In this document: in pieces, positions 17,721-25,437 of the stretch
How positions within the stretch are numbered: the first letter of the stretch is position 1
Layout: the number at the start of each line of letters is the position of its first letter
NCBI GenBank assembly: GCA_049509675.1
Contig: JBEKZQ010000006.1
Location: forward strand, 1-32,442
Source: JBEKZQ01 sp049509675
Lineage (GTDB): Bacteria; Planctomycetota; Planctomycetia; Pirellulales; Thermoguttaceae
DNA length: 32,442 nucleotides
Direction of reading: 5' to 3'
Notes under the pieces: generated by a model
The model's database searches: none
What the model saw: only the letters and a program-made list of their open reading frames with translations
What the model was told of the DNA's origin: nothing
Translations under genes and position numbers: made by a program

Positions 17721-17885
17721 GCGCGCGCCTGCTGGCGCCCGCGCGCGCCCGCTGGCGCGCCATCGTTGACACTCCCTCTCCGTCTCGGGGACCCTCTCAT
17801 CCCGTCCAATCCGCAAGTCCTTGTCAGTCTTTATGTTACGAGGTGAATTGAGAATGTTCGCCTCGTCGGCACGGCTTCTGCTTTA
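17721..17885 (+). repeat. Promoter-bearing repeat, copy C
   Basis: Tandem 20-bp units (17721-17740, 17741-17760) are followed by TTGACA (17765-17770) and about 97 bp leading to a sigma54 site. The distance from TTGACA to the -24 GG is 103 bp, the same as in copy A. It shares CCGCAAGTCCTTG with copy B. It fills most of the 292-bp gap after the diadenylate-cyclase-like gene. Confidence 0.8.
17865..17884 (+). promoter_or_regulatory. Sigma54 (-24/-12) promoter upstream of the STAS/efflux genes
   Basis: The site reads TCGGCACGGCTTCTGCTTT, with GG at 17868-17869 and GC at 17880-17881. It matches the sigma54 consensus better than the copy A site, including the G after GGCAC. Predicted start is near 17893, ahead of the small genes at 17970 and 18267 and the STAS and efflux genes beyond. 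Confidence 0.7.
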
Positions 17886-17969
17886 GGTGCAAGCCGGTAT
17901 GGCTGGGAGCAACGGTGGCAAGGGCCACGGGCGAAAACCGAGCCTGCCCCATGCGGAAGGAGTTTAACG

Positions 17970-18206
17970 ATGAACGCTTATTACCTACTGGTTTGGATGG
18001 AAGATTCGGGTTGCTGGTGGACCGCGGACGAGTGCGAAGAGCGGTCGCGGCGCGGCGCGGTCGCAATGCTGCGCGGCAGAAACCCGAGACAGTGCCGCCC
18101 GGGCAGGCCCTGGGCCGTCGTGGACCTGGACGAGCTGGGCGATGCCTTGGAGCGGAAGCCGGTGGTGGAAGCATACGGCGTGCTGGAGACGCTTGCGGCA
18201 GCGTAG
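17970..18206 (+). CDS. Small Trp/Cys-containing hypothetical protein
   Basis: Seventy-eight residues from ATG 17970, with a good AAGGAGTTT ribosome-binding site. The N-terminus (MNAYYLLVWMEDSGCWWTADECEERS) is rich in aromatic residues and has two cysteines; the C-terminal half is helical and charged. No family is recognised. It is the first gene after the sigma54 promoter of repeat copy C and is followed by another tiny, Cys-containing gene. Confidence 0.5.
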   Translation: MNAYYLLVWMEDSGCWWTADECEERSRRGAVAMLRGRNPRQCRPGRPWAVVDLDELGDALERKPVVEAYGVLETLAAA

Positions 18207-18266
18207 CCGTAGCCTGGTGGCCGGCACACTGCCCGACGTTCCCGCTTGAGAAGGAGGGTTACGACC

Positions 18267-18404
18267 ATGTACCAGATTTCTGTCTACTGCATCACAGCCA
18301 AACTGTGGCGATGGGAGGTCCGCTGTGGCGGCACGCTGCTCCGCTGCGGCACTGCCCCGACCAGGGTCGCTGCCGAGAGGGACGCGAACTGGGTCCTTAA
18401 TTAG
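18267..18404 (+). CDS. 45-residue Cys/Trp-rich small protein
   Basis: A short frame with a strong GAAGGAGGG ribosome-binding site 7 bp before ATG 18267. It contains four cysteines and three tryptophans (YCITAKLWRWEVRCGGTLLRCG) and ends NWVLN. It reads like a short beta-hairpin protein. It is kept because of the strong translation signal and its place in a row of plus-strand genes. Function unknown. Confidence 0.4.
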   Translation: MYQISVYCITAKLWRWEVRCGGTLLRCGTAPTRVAAERDANWVLN

Positions 18405-18430
18405 GTCAAGTGCCCAACGAGGGGTGAGCC

Positions 18431-18751
18431 ATGCTGCGTATCACCGTCCATGAGAACCAAGAGTCGCTGACCTTCCAACTCGAAGGGAGGTTGGCAGGAC
18501 CTTGGCTGCGGGAGCTAGAGGAGTGCTGGACGAGCACCCTGGCCCAGAAGCGCAAACCAATCCTCCGCGTTGACCTCACGGGGGTGACCTTCATCGACGA
18601 CGCGGGCAAGACCTGCCTGGCGGCCATGCACCGCCAAGGGGCCGAGTTGGTTGCCGCCGACTGCCTGACAAGAGACATCGTGGCCGAGATTCGTCAAGGT
18701 CGGTCTGGACCGCGAGATGGCTCTGCCACTTCGCGAAGCCGCCGGCGGTGA
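18431..18751 (+). CDS. STAS-domain protein (anti-sigma antagonist-like)
   Basis: The 106-residue product has a STAS fold: LTFQLEGRLAGPWLRELEECW (residues about 12-32), then LRVDLTGVTFIDDAGKTCLAAMHRQGAELVA. STAS proteins of this type bind HATPase anti-sigma kinases and are controlled by Ser phosphorylation in a DSSG-like loop. Here the loop reads IDDAG, so the phosphorylatable Ser is Asp and the protein may be constitutively in a phospho-like state or use another control. The last 20 residues are Arg/Ser-rich and may result from a late frameshift. A HATPase and a PP2C-type phosphatase are encoded further downstream. Confidence 0.8.
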   Translation: MLRITVHENQESLTFQLEGRLAGPWLRELEECWTSTLAQKRKPILRVDLTGVTFIDDAGKTCLAAMHRQGAELVAADCLTRDIVAEIRQGRSGPRDGSATSRSRRR

Positions 18752-18811
18752 CGCGACCGCATGAACTGTATTTCCTCTCACACTTGTACGATCTGACATA
18801 GGAGTTCAATC

Positions 18812-20428
18812 ATGAATACGGTGGCCAGTAAGGACTCTCAAGACTCTCACGTTTCGACCGGAGCCACGCCAGCCCCTGCCGACAAGGTGCTCATGCGAGT
18901 GCCCAGCGGTACGTCGGCGGGGCACCCGGTAGACCGGGTCGCGGCCGATCCGCCCCCACACCCCGACGCGCCTGCCACGCCGACAGACGGTTCGCTTGGC
19001 GTCAGCCAGCCCCAGCCGCCTGTCACCACGCCGCCGACCCGCAAGCCGACCATGGGTGCATGGTGCCCGCCCCATCGCTACCGAAAGTGGTTGCTGCTGG
19101 CCGGAACCGTGGCCGCGCTGGCGGTGGGTGCTTACTTCCTGGTCCCGTGGGTACGCACGGCGCTCGATACGGTGAGCACCGAGGACGCTTACGTCAACGG
19201 TCACGTCACCTTTGTGGCGCCCCGGGTATCCGGCCAGGTGATGAAGGTGCTGGTCGATGACAACCAACGCGTGAAGAAGGGGGATTTGCTCGTCCAACTC
19301 GACAAGGAACCTTTCCAGGTGCAGTTGGCGCTGAAGCGCGCCGCCGTCCGCGTGGCGGAGGCGAACGTGGCGGCGGCCGAATCGAAGGCCCGGGGCCTGG
19401 AGGCCCAACTGGGCGCCCAACACTGGAAACTCCAGAACGCTTCCGAGCAGGTCGATGCTCAGGTCGCCCTCTTGCGGTCCCAGGTGGCCGCCCTGCGGAG
19501 TCAGGAGGCGATTCTCAACCGAGCCCGGGCCGATTTCAAGCGCGCCGAGGCGTTGTTGCCGGAGGCCGCCATAGCCCGTTCGGACTACGACCTGAACGAG
19601 CAGCAGTTGCGGGTCGCGGCAGCCTCCCTCGCCCAGGCGCAGGAGGCAATCGCCCAACTCCGGGTGTCCCTCGGACTGGCGCCCCAGCCGGAAAAGGGTA
19701 AGGAACTCACCGACGTGCCGCCGGACCTGAACCAGACCTTCTCCGCGGTCCGCATGGCCTTGGCCGACTGCATGGCGACGATGACCCAGCTTGGTTTGCC
19801 GCTGGGATCCATCGACCTGACACCGAACCAGGCCCTCGAAGAATTTCGCCGGCTCGACAAGCAAGGGAACTTTGAGCAGATCGCGAAGGATCTGGTCCCC
19901 AAGGCGCCTTTCGTGCTCCAGGCCAAGGCCGGACTGGAGGAGGCACGGCACGACCTGCAGCAGGCCGAGCTGAACCTCCGCTATTGCGACATCGTTAGCG
20001 AGATCGACGGCGTGGTGGTCGGCCGCAACGTGAACCCCGGCAACAACGTCCAGGCGGGGCAAGCCCTGATGGCCGTCCGCTCGCTCACGGAGATCTGGAT
20101 CGACGCGAATTTCAAAGAGACGCAACTGGCCGACCTGCGGATCGGCCAGCGGGTGCGGTGCGAGGTGGACATGTACGGCAGCCGCAAGGAGTTCGAGGGC
20201 CGGATCACCGGCTTCACGATGGGGACCGGTCAAACACTCTCCCTGCTGCCGGCGCAGAACGCCACCGGCAACTTCGTCAAGATCGTCCAGCGGCTGCCGG
20301 TCCGGGTCGAGTTGACCGACTACGACCCTGAAAAGGCACCCCTGTTCGTCGGCGTATCGGTGACGCCCTACGTGTATTACAAGGAACCGCCCACGGGGCC
20401 GCACGCGGGGGAGGTCCTGCAACCGTAG
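18812..20428 (+). CDS. HlyD/EmrA-type membrane fusion protein
   Basis: The 538-residue protein is the periplasmic adaptor of a multidrug efflux pump. It has a long proline-rich cytoplasmic N-terminus (about 90 residues), one membrane segment (WLLLAGTVAALAVGAYFLVPW, about 91-111), the conserved TEDAYVNGHVTFVAPRVSGQV start of the lipoyl domain, a coiled-coil hairpin (about 170-270, heavily Ala/Gln/Glu), the second lipoyl half (YCDIVSEIDGVVVGRNVNPGN) and a beta-barrel domain. The coiled coil is interrupted by about 90 extra residues. AGGAG precedes ATG 18812. The inner-membrane MFS partner is encoded directly downstream, separated by a hairpin repeat. Confidence 0.92.
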   Translation: MNTVASKDSQDSHVSTGATPAPADKVLMRVPSGTSAGHPVDRVAADPPPHPDAPATPTDGSLGVSQPQPPVTTPPTRKPTMGAWCPPHRYRKWLLLAGTVAALAVGAYFLVPWVRTALDTVSTEDAYVNGHVTFVAPRVSGQVMKVLVDDNQRVKKGDLLVQLDKEPFQVQLALKRAAVRVAEANVAAAESKARGLEAQLGAQHWKLQNASEQVDAQVALLRSQVAALRSQEAILNRARADFKRAEALLPEAAIARSDYDLNEQQLRVAAASLAQAQEAIAQLRVSLGLAPQPEKGKELTDVPPDLNQTFSAVRMALADCMATMTQLGLPLGSIDLTPNQALEEFRRLDKQGNFEQIAKDLVPKAPFVLQAKAGLEEARHDLQQAELNLRYCDIVSEIDGVVVGRNVNPGNNVQAGQALMAVRSLTEIWIDANFKETQLADLRIGQRVRCEVDMYGSRKEFEGRITGFTMGTGQTLSLLPAQNATGNFVKIVQRLPVRVELTDYDPEKAPLFVGVSVTPYVYYKEPPTGPHAGEVLQP

Positions 20429-20429
20429 C

Positions 20430-20563
20430 AAGGAGTTAGGAGTTAGGAGTCAGAAGTCAGGAGTCAGAAGGCAGAAGGCAGAAGGCAGAAGTTAGGGAGA
20501 CGGAACGAGGAAGTCTTTGCTGGTCTCTGACCTCCGACTTCTAACTTCTAACTCCTAACTTCT
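20430..20563. repeat. Hairpin repeat between the efflux genes
   Basis: Left arm: tandem AGGAGTTAGGAGTCAGAAG and GGCAGAA units (20430-20497). Right arm: TGACCTCCGACTTCTAACTTC and TAACTCCTAAC (20524-20563). The arms can pair into a long imperfect stem, with about 25 bp of loop. It separates the adaptor stop from the transporter ATG. Its composition matches the element inside the sigma54 activator gene. Confidence 0.8.
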
Positions 20564-20585
20564 TCTTTCCACGGGAGGACACATC

Positions 20586-22199
20586 ATGAGCACCATGGCA
20601 CTGAGCCCCACCGCAGTTAGTAGTCGATCGGCGGTCAACCCCTGGGTCGTCGCCGGCATCGTCGTCGTGCCCACGTTCATGGAGGTCTTGGACACCACGA
20701 TCGCGAACGTGGCCCTGCGGTACATCGCCGGCGGCCTGTCGGCCGCGCAGGCCGACTCCGAGTGGGTCATCACCAGCTACCTGGCCGCCAACGCCATCGT
20801 GCTGCCGATCACCGGCTGGCTCGCGGCGCACCTCGGCCGCCGCAATTACTTCCTGCTGTCCATCGCGCTGTTCACCCTCGCCTCGGCAATGTGCGGCTTC
20901 GCCACCAGCCTGTCGCAAATGATCCTGTTCCGGGTGATCCAGGGGCTGGCCGGCGGCGGGCTCCAGCCGTGCAGTCAGGGGGTCCTGCTGGACGCCTTTC
21001 CGCCCGAGAAGCAGGGCACGGCCATGACCTTGTTCGGGGTCGCCGCCATGATCGCGCCCATCGTCGGGCCGACGCTGGGCGGCTGGCTCTGCGTCAACTA
21101 CGACTGGCGGTGGATCTTTCTCATCAACGTTCCGATCGGGCTCTTGGCGCTGGTCGCCGCGTACGGCGTGGTCGATGACCCCGACTACCTCAAGCGCGAG
21201 CGGGCCGAGCTCGGCCGCCAGCCGCTGAACTTCGATTACATCGGCCTGGGATTGCTGGTGCTGATCATGTCCTGCTGGGAAATCATGCTCAGCAAGGGAC
21301 AGGAATTTGACTGGCTGGGCGACCCGTTCGGGCGAGTGCAGACCCTCTTGATCCTGTTCGTGGTGGGGCTGGGCTTGCTGATCGTCCGGGAGATGCGGAC
21401 CAAGAGTCCGATCATTAACTTCCGGGTCCTCGGCGAGCGGAACTTCACCATGTCCTGCATCGTCATGTTCTCCACCATGGTCGTGGTGTACTGCGGAAGC
21501 ATCGCGCTGCCGATGCTCCTCCAGGCGCTGTTGGGCTACGACGCCCTTGCCTCGGGGCTGGTCATGTCCCCGTCAGGCGTCTCCTGTTTGGCCGCGATGG
21601 TGGTCACCGGCATCCTGCTGGGCCGGCAAGTTGATGCCCGCTGGCTGATCGCGGGCGGCCTGGTGGTCATGGCCGCAGCTTACTACTGGCTGGCACGGCT
21701 GAATCTCGAGATCAGCCCCACGCATGTGGTTTGGCCGTGGATGCTGATGGCCGTTGGCGGGGGGATGCTGTTCGCCCCGGTCAACGTGGCCGCCTTCAAG
21801 TACACTCCTGCACATCTGCGCGGGGCGGCGGTCGGACTGCTCAGCCTGCTGCGCACCGAGGGGGGCAGCGTCGGCACCTCGATGGCCCAGACCATCCAGG
21901 CCCGCCGTGATCAGTTCCACTTGTCCCGCCTGGGCGATGGCTTGGGGCCGCTGAATCCCCGTGTCCAGTCGTTTATGGACCAGGGCCAAGGGCTCTTCAT
22001 GCAGTGGACCGGCGACCCGGTCCGGTCGAAGCAGATGAGCCTGCAGGTGCTCGACAGCCTCCGCCAGCAGCAGGCCCTGGCGCTCGCTTTCTTTGACATC
22101 TTCTGGCTGTGTGCCGTCCTGGCGGTGGCACTCGTGGTTCTGGTACTGCTGATGAAGCGATCCGTGGCCGAGAAAGGCGAGCACATTGGAGCGGAGTAG
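20586..22199 (+). CDS. DHA2/EmrB-family MFS drug transporter
   Basis: The 537-residue integral membrane protein has the 14-helix DHA2 layout. Diagnostic features are VPTFMEVLDTTIANVALRYIAGGL at helix 1, motif A GWLAAHLGRRNYFLLSI, the RVIQGLAGGGLQP region, motif C GPTLGGWLCVNYDWRWIFLINVPIG, and a C-terminal helix ending in basic residues. These proteins export hydrophobic drugs and uncouplers using the proton gradient, together with an EmrA-type adaptor. GGGAGGACACATC precedes ATG 20586. Substrate cannot be deduced. Confidence 0.93.
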   Translation: MSTMALSPTAVSSRSAVNPWVVAGIVVVPTFMEVLDTTIANVALRYIAGGLSAAQADSEWVITSYLAANAIVLPITGWLAAHLGRRNYFLLSIALFTLASAMCGFATSLSQMILFRVIQGLAGGGLQPCSQGVLLDAFPPEKQGTAMTLFGVAAMIAPIVGPTLGGWLCVNYDWRWIFLINVPIGLLALVAAYGVVDDPDYLKRERAELGRQPLNFDYIGLGLLVLIMSCWEIMLSKGQEFDWLGDPFGRVQTLLILFVVGLGLLIVREMRTKSPIINFRVLGERNFTMSCIVMFSTMVVVYCGSIALPMLLQALLGYDALASGLVMSPSGVSCLAAMVVTGILLGRQVDARWLIAGGLVVMAAAYYWLARLNLEISPTHVVWPWMLMAVGGGMLFAPVNVAAFKYTPAHLRGAAVGLLSLLRTEGGSVGTSMAQTIQARRDQFHLSRLGDGLGPLNPRVQSFMDQGQGLFMQWTGDPVRSKQMSLQVLDSLRQQQALALAFFDIFWLCAVLAVALVVLVLLMKRSVAEKGEHIGAE

Positions 22200-22254
22200 C
22201 GCTCGCGTTTGATGACATGCCAAGGCAACCAAATCGTCAACGGCGTTTGAAAGG

Positions 22255-22271
22255 CTCACAGACCCTGTGAG
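22255..22271. repeat. Short hairpin before the HATPase gene
   Basis: CTCACAG at 22255-22261 pairs with CTGTGAG at 22265-22271 around a 3-nt loop. It lies 56 bp after the transporter stop, so it could be a weak terminator or mRNA processing site; no U-tract follows. Confidence 0.35.
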
Positions 22272-22306
22272 ATGCGCAATCGCGAATGAAAGAAAAGGAG
22301 AAGTAT

Positions 22307-22957
22307 ATGACTCAGGAAACTCAAAACGTCGCGCGAGAGCACGCGATTGCGGCTCGAACAGCGCTGGAGGCCTTTCGGCGCCATCAACCGGAAGCGGGCT
22401 TGGATTGGAGCAGCTTCGACACGGCGGTGGGACTCCTCGACCAGACAATCGAGGAACTGCGGCGGCCGGTCCGCAGGCTTGAGCCCACCCTGCTTGCGGC
22501 GGGCGGTTTTCCGGCGGCGATGGCCTGCTTGATTGAGGAAATCCAAGCTGCGGCCGGTCCCGACATGGAGTCCTGCCAACACGCCACCGACGCGGATCAG
22601 ATTCCTCCGGAGTGGAGGCACGCGGCCGTCCGCATCACGCAAGAATCGCTCGCCAACGCCTGCCGCCACAGCAAGAGCAAACGGATATTCCTGGAGTTGA
22701 CCCTGGATGGAAACGTACTCCGTATTCACGCCCGGGATTGGGGAGTCGGCTTCAAACCCGACAAAACGGCGCCCGGACGCTTCGGACTGGGCGGAACGTG
22801 CCGACCACTCAAGCTGCTCGGAGGCACAGCGACAATCGACAACGAACCGGGGAAAGGGACGTATGTCAGCGCCCAGATTCCGCTCTTGCAGCGAGGGGAC
22901 GCACATCGACGTGGGCAATTCAGGATGAACCCGCGGATGAGGTTCGGCGAAGGATAG
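22307..22957 (+). CDS. HATPase-domain protein, histidine-kinase-like
   Basis: I chose ATG 22307 because AAAAGGAG lies 7 bp upstream; ATG 22286 is also in frame. The 216-residue protein has the NarL-type HATPase: N-box ITQESLANACRHSKSKRI near 110-127, G1 box RDWGVGF near 143, and G2 GLGGTCRPLKLLGG with GKGTYVSAQIPL. The region before it resembles the end of a HisKA_3 helical hairpin (VGLLDQTIEELRRPVRRLEP), but no ELHD-like phosphoacceptor motif is visible in the N-terminal 60 residues. It may be a split or degenerate sensor kinase, or an anti-sigma-type kinase working with the STAS protein. No response regulator gene is present. Confidence 0.75.
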   Translation: MTQETQNVAREHAIAARTALEAFRRHQPEAGLDWSSFDTAVGLLDQTIEELRRPVRRLEPTLLAAGGFPAAMACLIEEIQAAAGPDMESCQHATDADQIPPEWRHAAVRITQESLANACRHSKSKRIFLELTLDGNVLRIHARDWGVGFKPDKTAPGRFGLGGTCRPLKLLGGTATIDNEPGKGTYVSAQIPLLQRGDAHRRGQFRMNPRMRFGEG

Positions 22958-23007
22958 TATCGCCGGACGTAGGGAACCATGTCGCTTGAACATAAGGAGC
23001 GAGAACC

Positions 23008-23271
23008 ATGATTATCGAGGAAAAGGTCGCAGTCGTGGGCAACGCGGACCTGGAAACAGACTCCAAGGTGTCTCGGATTCGAGAGCGGCTCGAAGATCAT
23101 CCGCACTTTCGCGGCCGGACCCATCTGCTCCAGATCGAAGCGACGGGCGGCTCCATCGTCGTTTCAGGAAGGCTTCCCACCTACTACCTCAAACAACTCT
23201 TGCAGGAAATCATTAGAGCGATTCCCGATGTCGCACACATCGACAATTGCGTGAACGTGACTTACCAGTAA
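23008..23271 (+). CDS. BON-domain protein
   Basis: The 87-residue product consists of one BON-like domain: SKVSRIRERLEDHPHFRGRTH, then IVVSGRLPTYYLKQLLQEIIRAIPDVAHIDNCVNVTY. The pattern of a short helix, a GG-IVVSGRL strand and a final -NCVNV strand is typical. BON domains bind membranes or peptidoglycan in stress-related proteins; no signal peptide is visible, so it is probably cytoplasmic. AAGGAGCGAGAACC precedes ATG 23008. It ends 5 bp before glgX and is probably translated with it. Confidence 0.8.
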   Translation: MIIEEKVAVVGNADLETDSKVSRIRERLEDHPHFRGRTHLLQIEATGGSIVVSGRLPTYYLKQLLQEIIRAIPDVAHIDNCVNVTYQ

Positions 23272-23276
23272 CAACT

Positions 23277-25367
23277 ATGACACGCGATGTCGATCATGGC
23301 AGCAGCTTTCCTCTTGGCGCCACGGACGTCGGCGACGGCGTGAACTTTTCCGTCTACTCGAAGAATGCCTCCCACGTCGACGTGCTCTTGTTCGATGCGG
23401 TCGACGCCGCAAAGCCCTCACGCGTGGTTTCCCTTGACCGCCACCAGCACCGAACTTATCACTATTGGCACGCCTGGGTCCGAGGAATCCGCTCGGGGCA
23501 AATCTATGGTTACCGGGCGCAGGGGCCGTTTGCCCCGGCCCAAGGCATGAGGTTCGATCCGCAGAAACTGCTGTTGGATCCCTACGGCCGGGCCGTAGCC
23601 GTGCCGTCTGACTACGATCGTATTGCGGCTTCTCGTCATGGCGACAATGTGGCTCACGCGATGAAGAGCGTGGTTGCGCCCGCCAGCGAATACGACTGGG
23701 AGGGAGACCGGCCGCTGCGGCACTCATACGCGAAAACCGTGATCTACGAAATGCACCTGGCCGGATTCACACGGCATCCCAATTCGGGCGTCACGCCCTG
23801 CAAACGCGGAACCTATGCCGGCCTCATCGAGAAAATCCCCTACTTGCAGGATCTTGGGATCACGGCCGTGGAATTGCTGCCCGTTTTCCAGTTCGATCCT
23901 CAGAATTGCCCGCCCGGCCGAGTAAACTATTGGGGATATTGTCCCGTCTCCTTCTTCGCCCCGCACCTGGCCTATAGCTCTCAGCGCGATCCGTTGGCGG
24001 CCATCCACGAATTTCGCGACATGGTCAAATCGCTGCATCGGGCGGGAATCGAAGTCATCCTCGATGTTGTCTACAATCACACTGCCGAAGGCGGCGAGGA
24101 CGGACCGACGTTTTGCTTCCGAGGACTGGAGAATGCGGTGTATTACATCCTGGAACGCGAGCCCGCCTATTACTGCGACTACACCGGCACCGGCAACACG
24201 CTCAACGCCAACCACCCGGTGGTCCGCCGGTTGATCGTCGACAGCCTCCGCTACTGGGTGACGGAGATGCACGTCGATGGTTTCCGCTTCGACCTGGCTT
24301 CGATCCTTTCGCGTGATGAAGCCGGGCGCCCCCTGGTGAACCCGCCGGTTCTTTGGGACATCGAATCGGACCCGGTGCTCGCCGGAACGAAACTCATTGC
24401 CGAAGCCTGGGATGCGGGCGGGTTGTACCAAGTCGGCAATTTCGTGGGCGACGCGTGGCGCGAGTGGAACGGCAGGTTCCGAGACGATATCCGGCGATTC
24501 GTGCGCGGCGATGATGGCTTCGTGTCGGCGTTGGCGACCCGACTGCTGGCAAGTCCCGATCTGTATGCTCACAAGGCGCGCGAGCCGGAACAGAGCATCA
24601 ATTTTGTGACCTGCCACGACGGCTTCACGCTCAATGATCTCGTGTCTTACAACGACAAGAAAAACGCGGCCAACGGTGAGCGGAACCGGGACGGGGCCAA
24701 CGATAACTGCAGTTGGAACTGCGGCGTGGAAGGGCCGACCAGCGTCCCCGAGATCGAGCGTTTGCGCGCTCGCCAGGTCAAGAATCTCCTGACCCTCAAC
24801 CTTTTGGCCATCGGCGCGCCGATGCTTCTGGCGGGAGACGAAGTCCGTCGGACGCAGCAGGGCAACAACAACGCCTACTGCCAGGACAATGAGATCAGTT
24901 GGTTCGACTGGGATTTGGTCGTGAAACACGCGGGAATACGGCGCTTCGTGAGGCTTCTCTTGGCATGTCGCCTCGATTCACATCGTGATCTCGACGATCA
25001 GGACGCCACCTTGACGGAATTCATCGACCGAATCCGCCTTCAATGGCACGGCGTGAGACTCAACGAGCCCGACTGGGGGGCGCACTCGCACAGCTTGGCA
25101 GCGACCGCCTGGGCTCCGCGTCTGGGAGCGACGCTGCACTGGATGGTGAACGCCTATTGGGAACCGTTAATTTTCGAACTGCCGCCCGTTCCCGCAGGCT
25201 GCCCGGGCTCGTGGCGCCGATGGGTGGATACGGCGTGTGATTCCCCCGCGGACATCAGCGATTGGCGCCGCGGTTTTCCGACAACAACTGGCAGCTACAA
25301 CGTCCAACCACGGTCCTTGGTCATTTTGGTATTGCATGGAGCGCATCCCGAGGACATGGCCAAATGA
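23277..25367 (+). CDS. glgX: Glycogen debranching enzyme (GlgX, GH13)
   Basis: GlgX hydrolyses alpha-1,6 branches left by phosphorylase. Of the in-frame starts I take ATG 23277, five bp after the BON stop. The 696-residue protein has an N-terminal CBM48-like domain (PLGATDVGDGVNFSVYSKNASHVDVLLFD) and the GH13 barrel: region I DVVYNHT near 262, region II FRFDLASIL near 336 with the nucleophile Asp, region III AEAWDAGGL with the acid Glu near 375, and region IV FVTCHD near 445. The NYWGYCPVSFFAPHLAY motif is typical of GlgX. It complements glgP and supplies linear chains for phosphorolysis. Confidence 0.95.
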   Translation: MTRDVDHGSSFPLGATDVGDGVNFSVYSKNASHVDVLLFDAVDAAKPSRVVSLDRHQHRTYHYWHAWVRGIRSGQIYGYRAQGPFAPAQGMRFDPQKLLLDPYGRAVAVPSDYDRIAASRHGDNVAHAMKSVVAPASEYDWEGDRPLRHSYAKTVIYEMHLAGFTRHPNSGVTPCKRGTYAGLIEKIPYLQDLGITAVELLPVFQFDPQNCPPGRVNYWGYCPVSFFAPHLAYSSQRDPLAAIHEFRDMVKSLHRAGIEVILDVVYNHTAEGGEDGPTFCFRGLENAVYYILEREPAYYCDYTGTGNTLNANHPVVRRLIVDSLRYWVTEMHVDGFRFDLASILSRDEAGRPLVNPPVLWDIESDPVLAGTKLIAEAWDAGGLYQVGNFVGDAWREWNGRFRDDIRRFVRGDDGFVSALATRLLASPDLYAHKAREPEQSINFVTCHDGFTLNDLVSYNDKKNAANGERNRDGANDNCSWNCGVEGPTSVPEIERLRARQVKNLLTLNLLAIGAPMLLAGDEVRRTQQGNNNAYCQDNEISWFDWDLVVKHAGIRRFVRLLLACRLDSHRDLDDQDATLTEFIDRIRLQWHGVRLNEPDWGAHSHSLAATAWAPRLGATLHWMVNAYWEPLIFELPPVPAGCPGSWRRWVDTACDSPADISDWRRGFPTTTGSYNVQPRSLVILVLHGAHPEDMAK

Positions 25368-25437
25368 GGATAGTATTGGATGATGCCCAGTCCGTCGATA
25401 GCGGCACCGGCGGGCGGCCAGACTATTGGTGAGCGCC

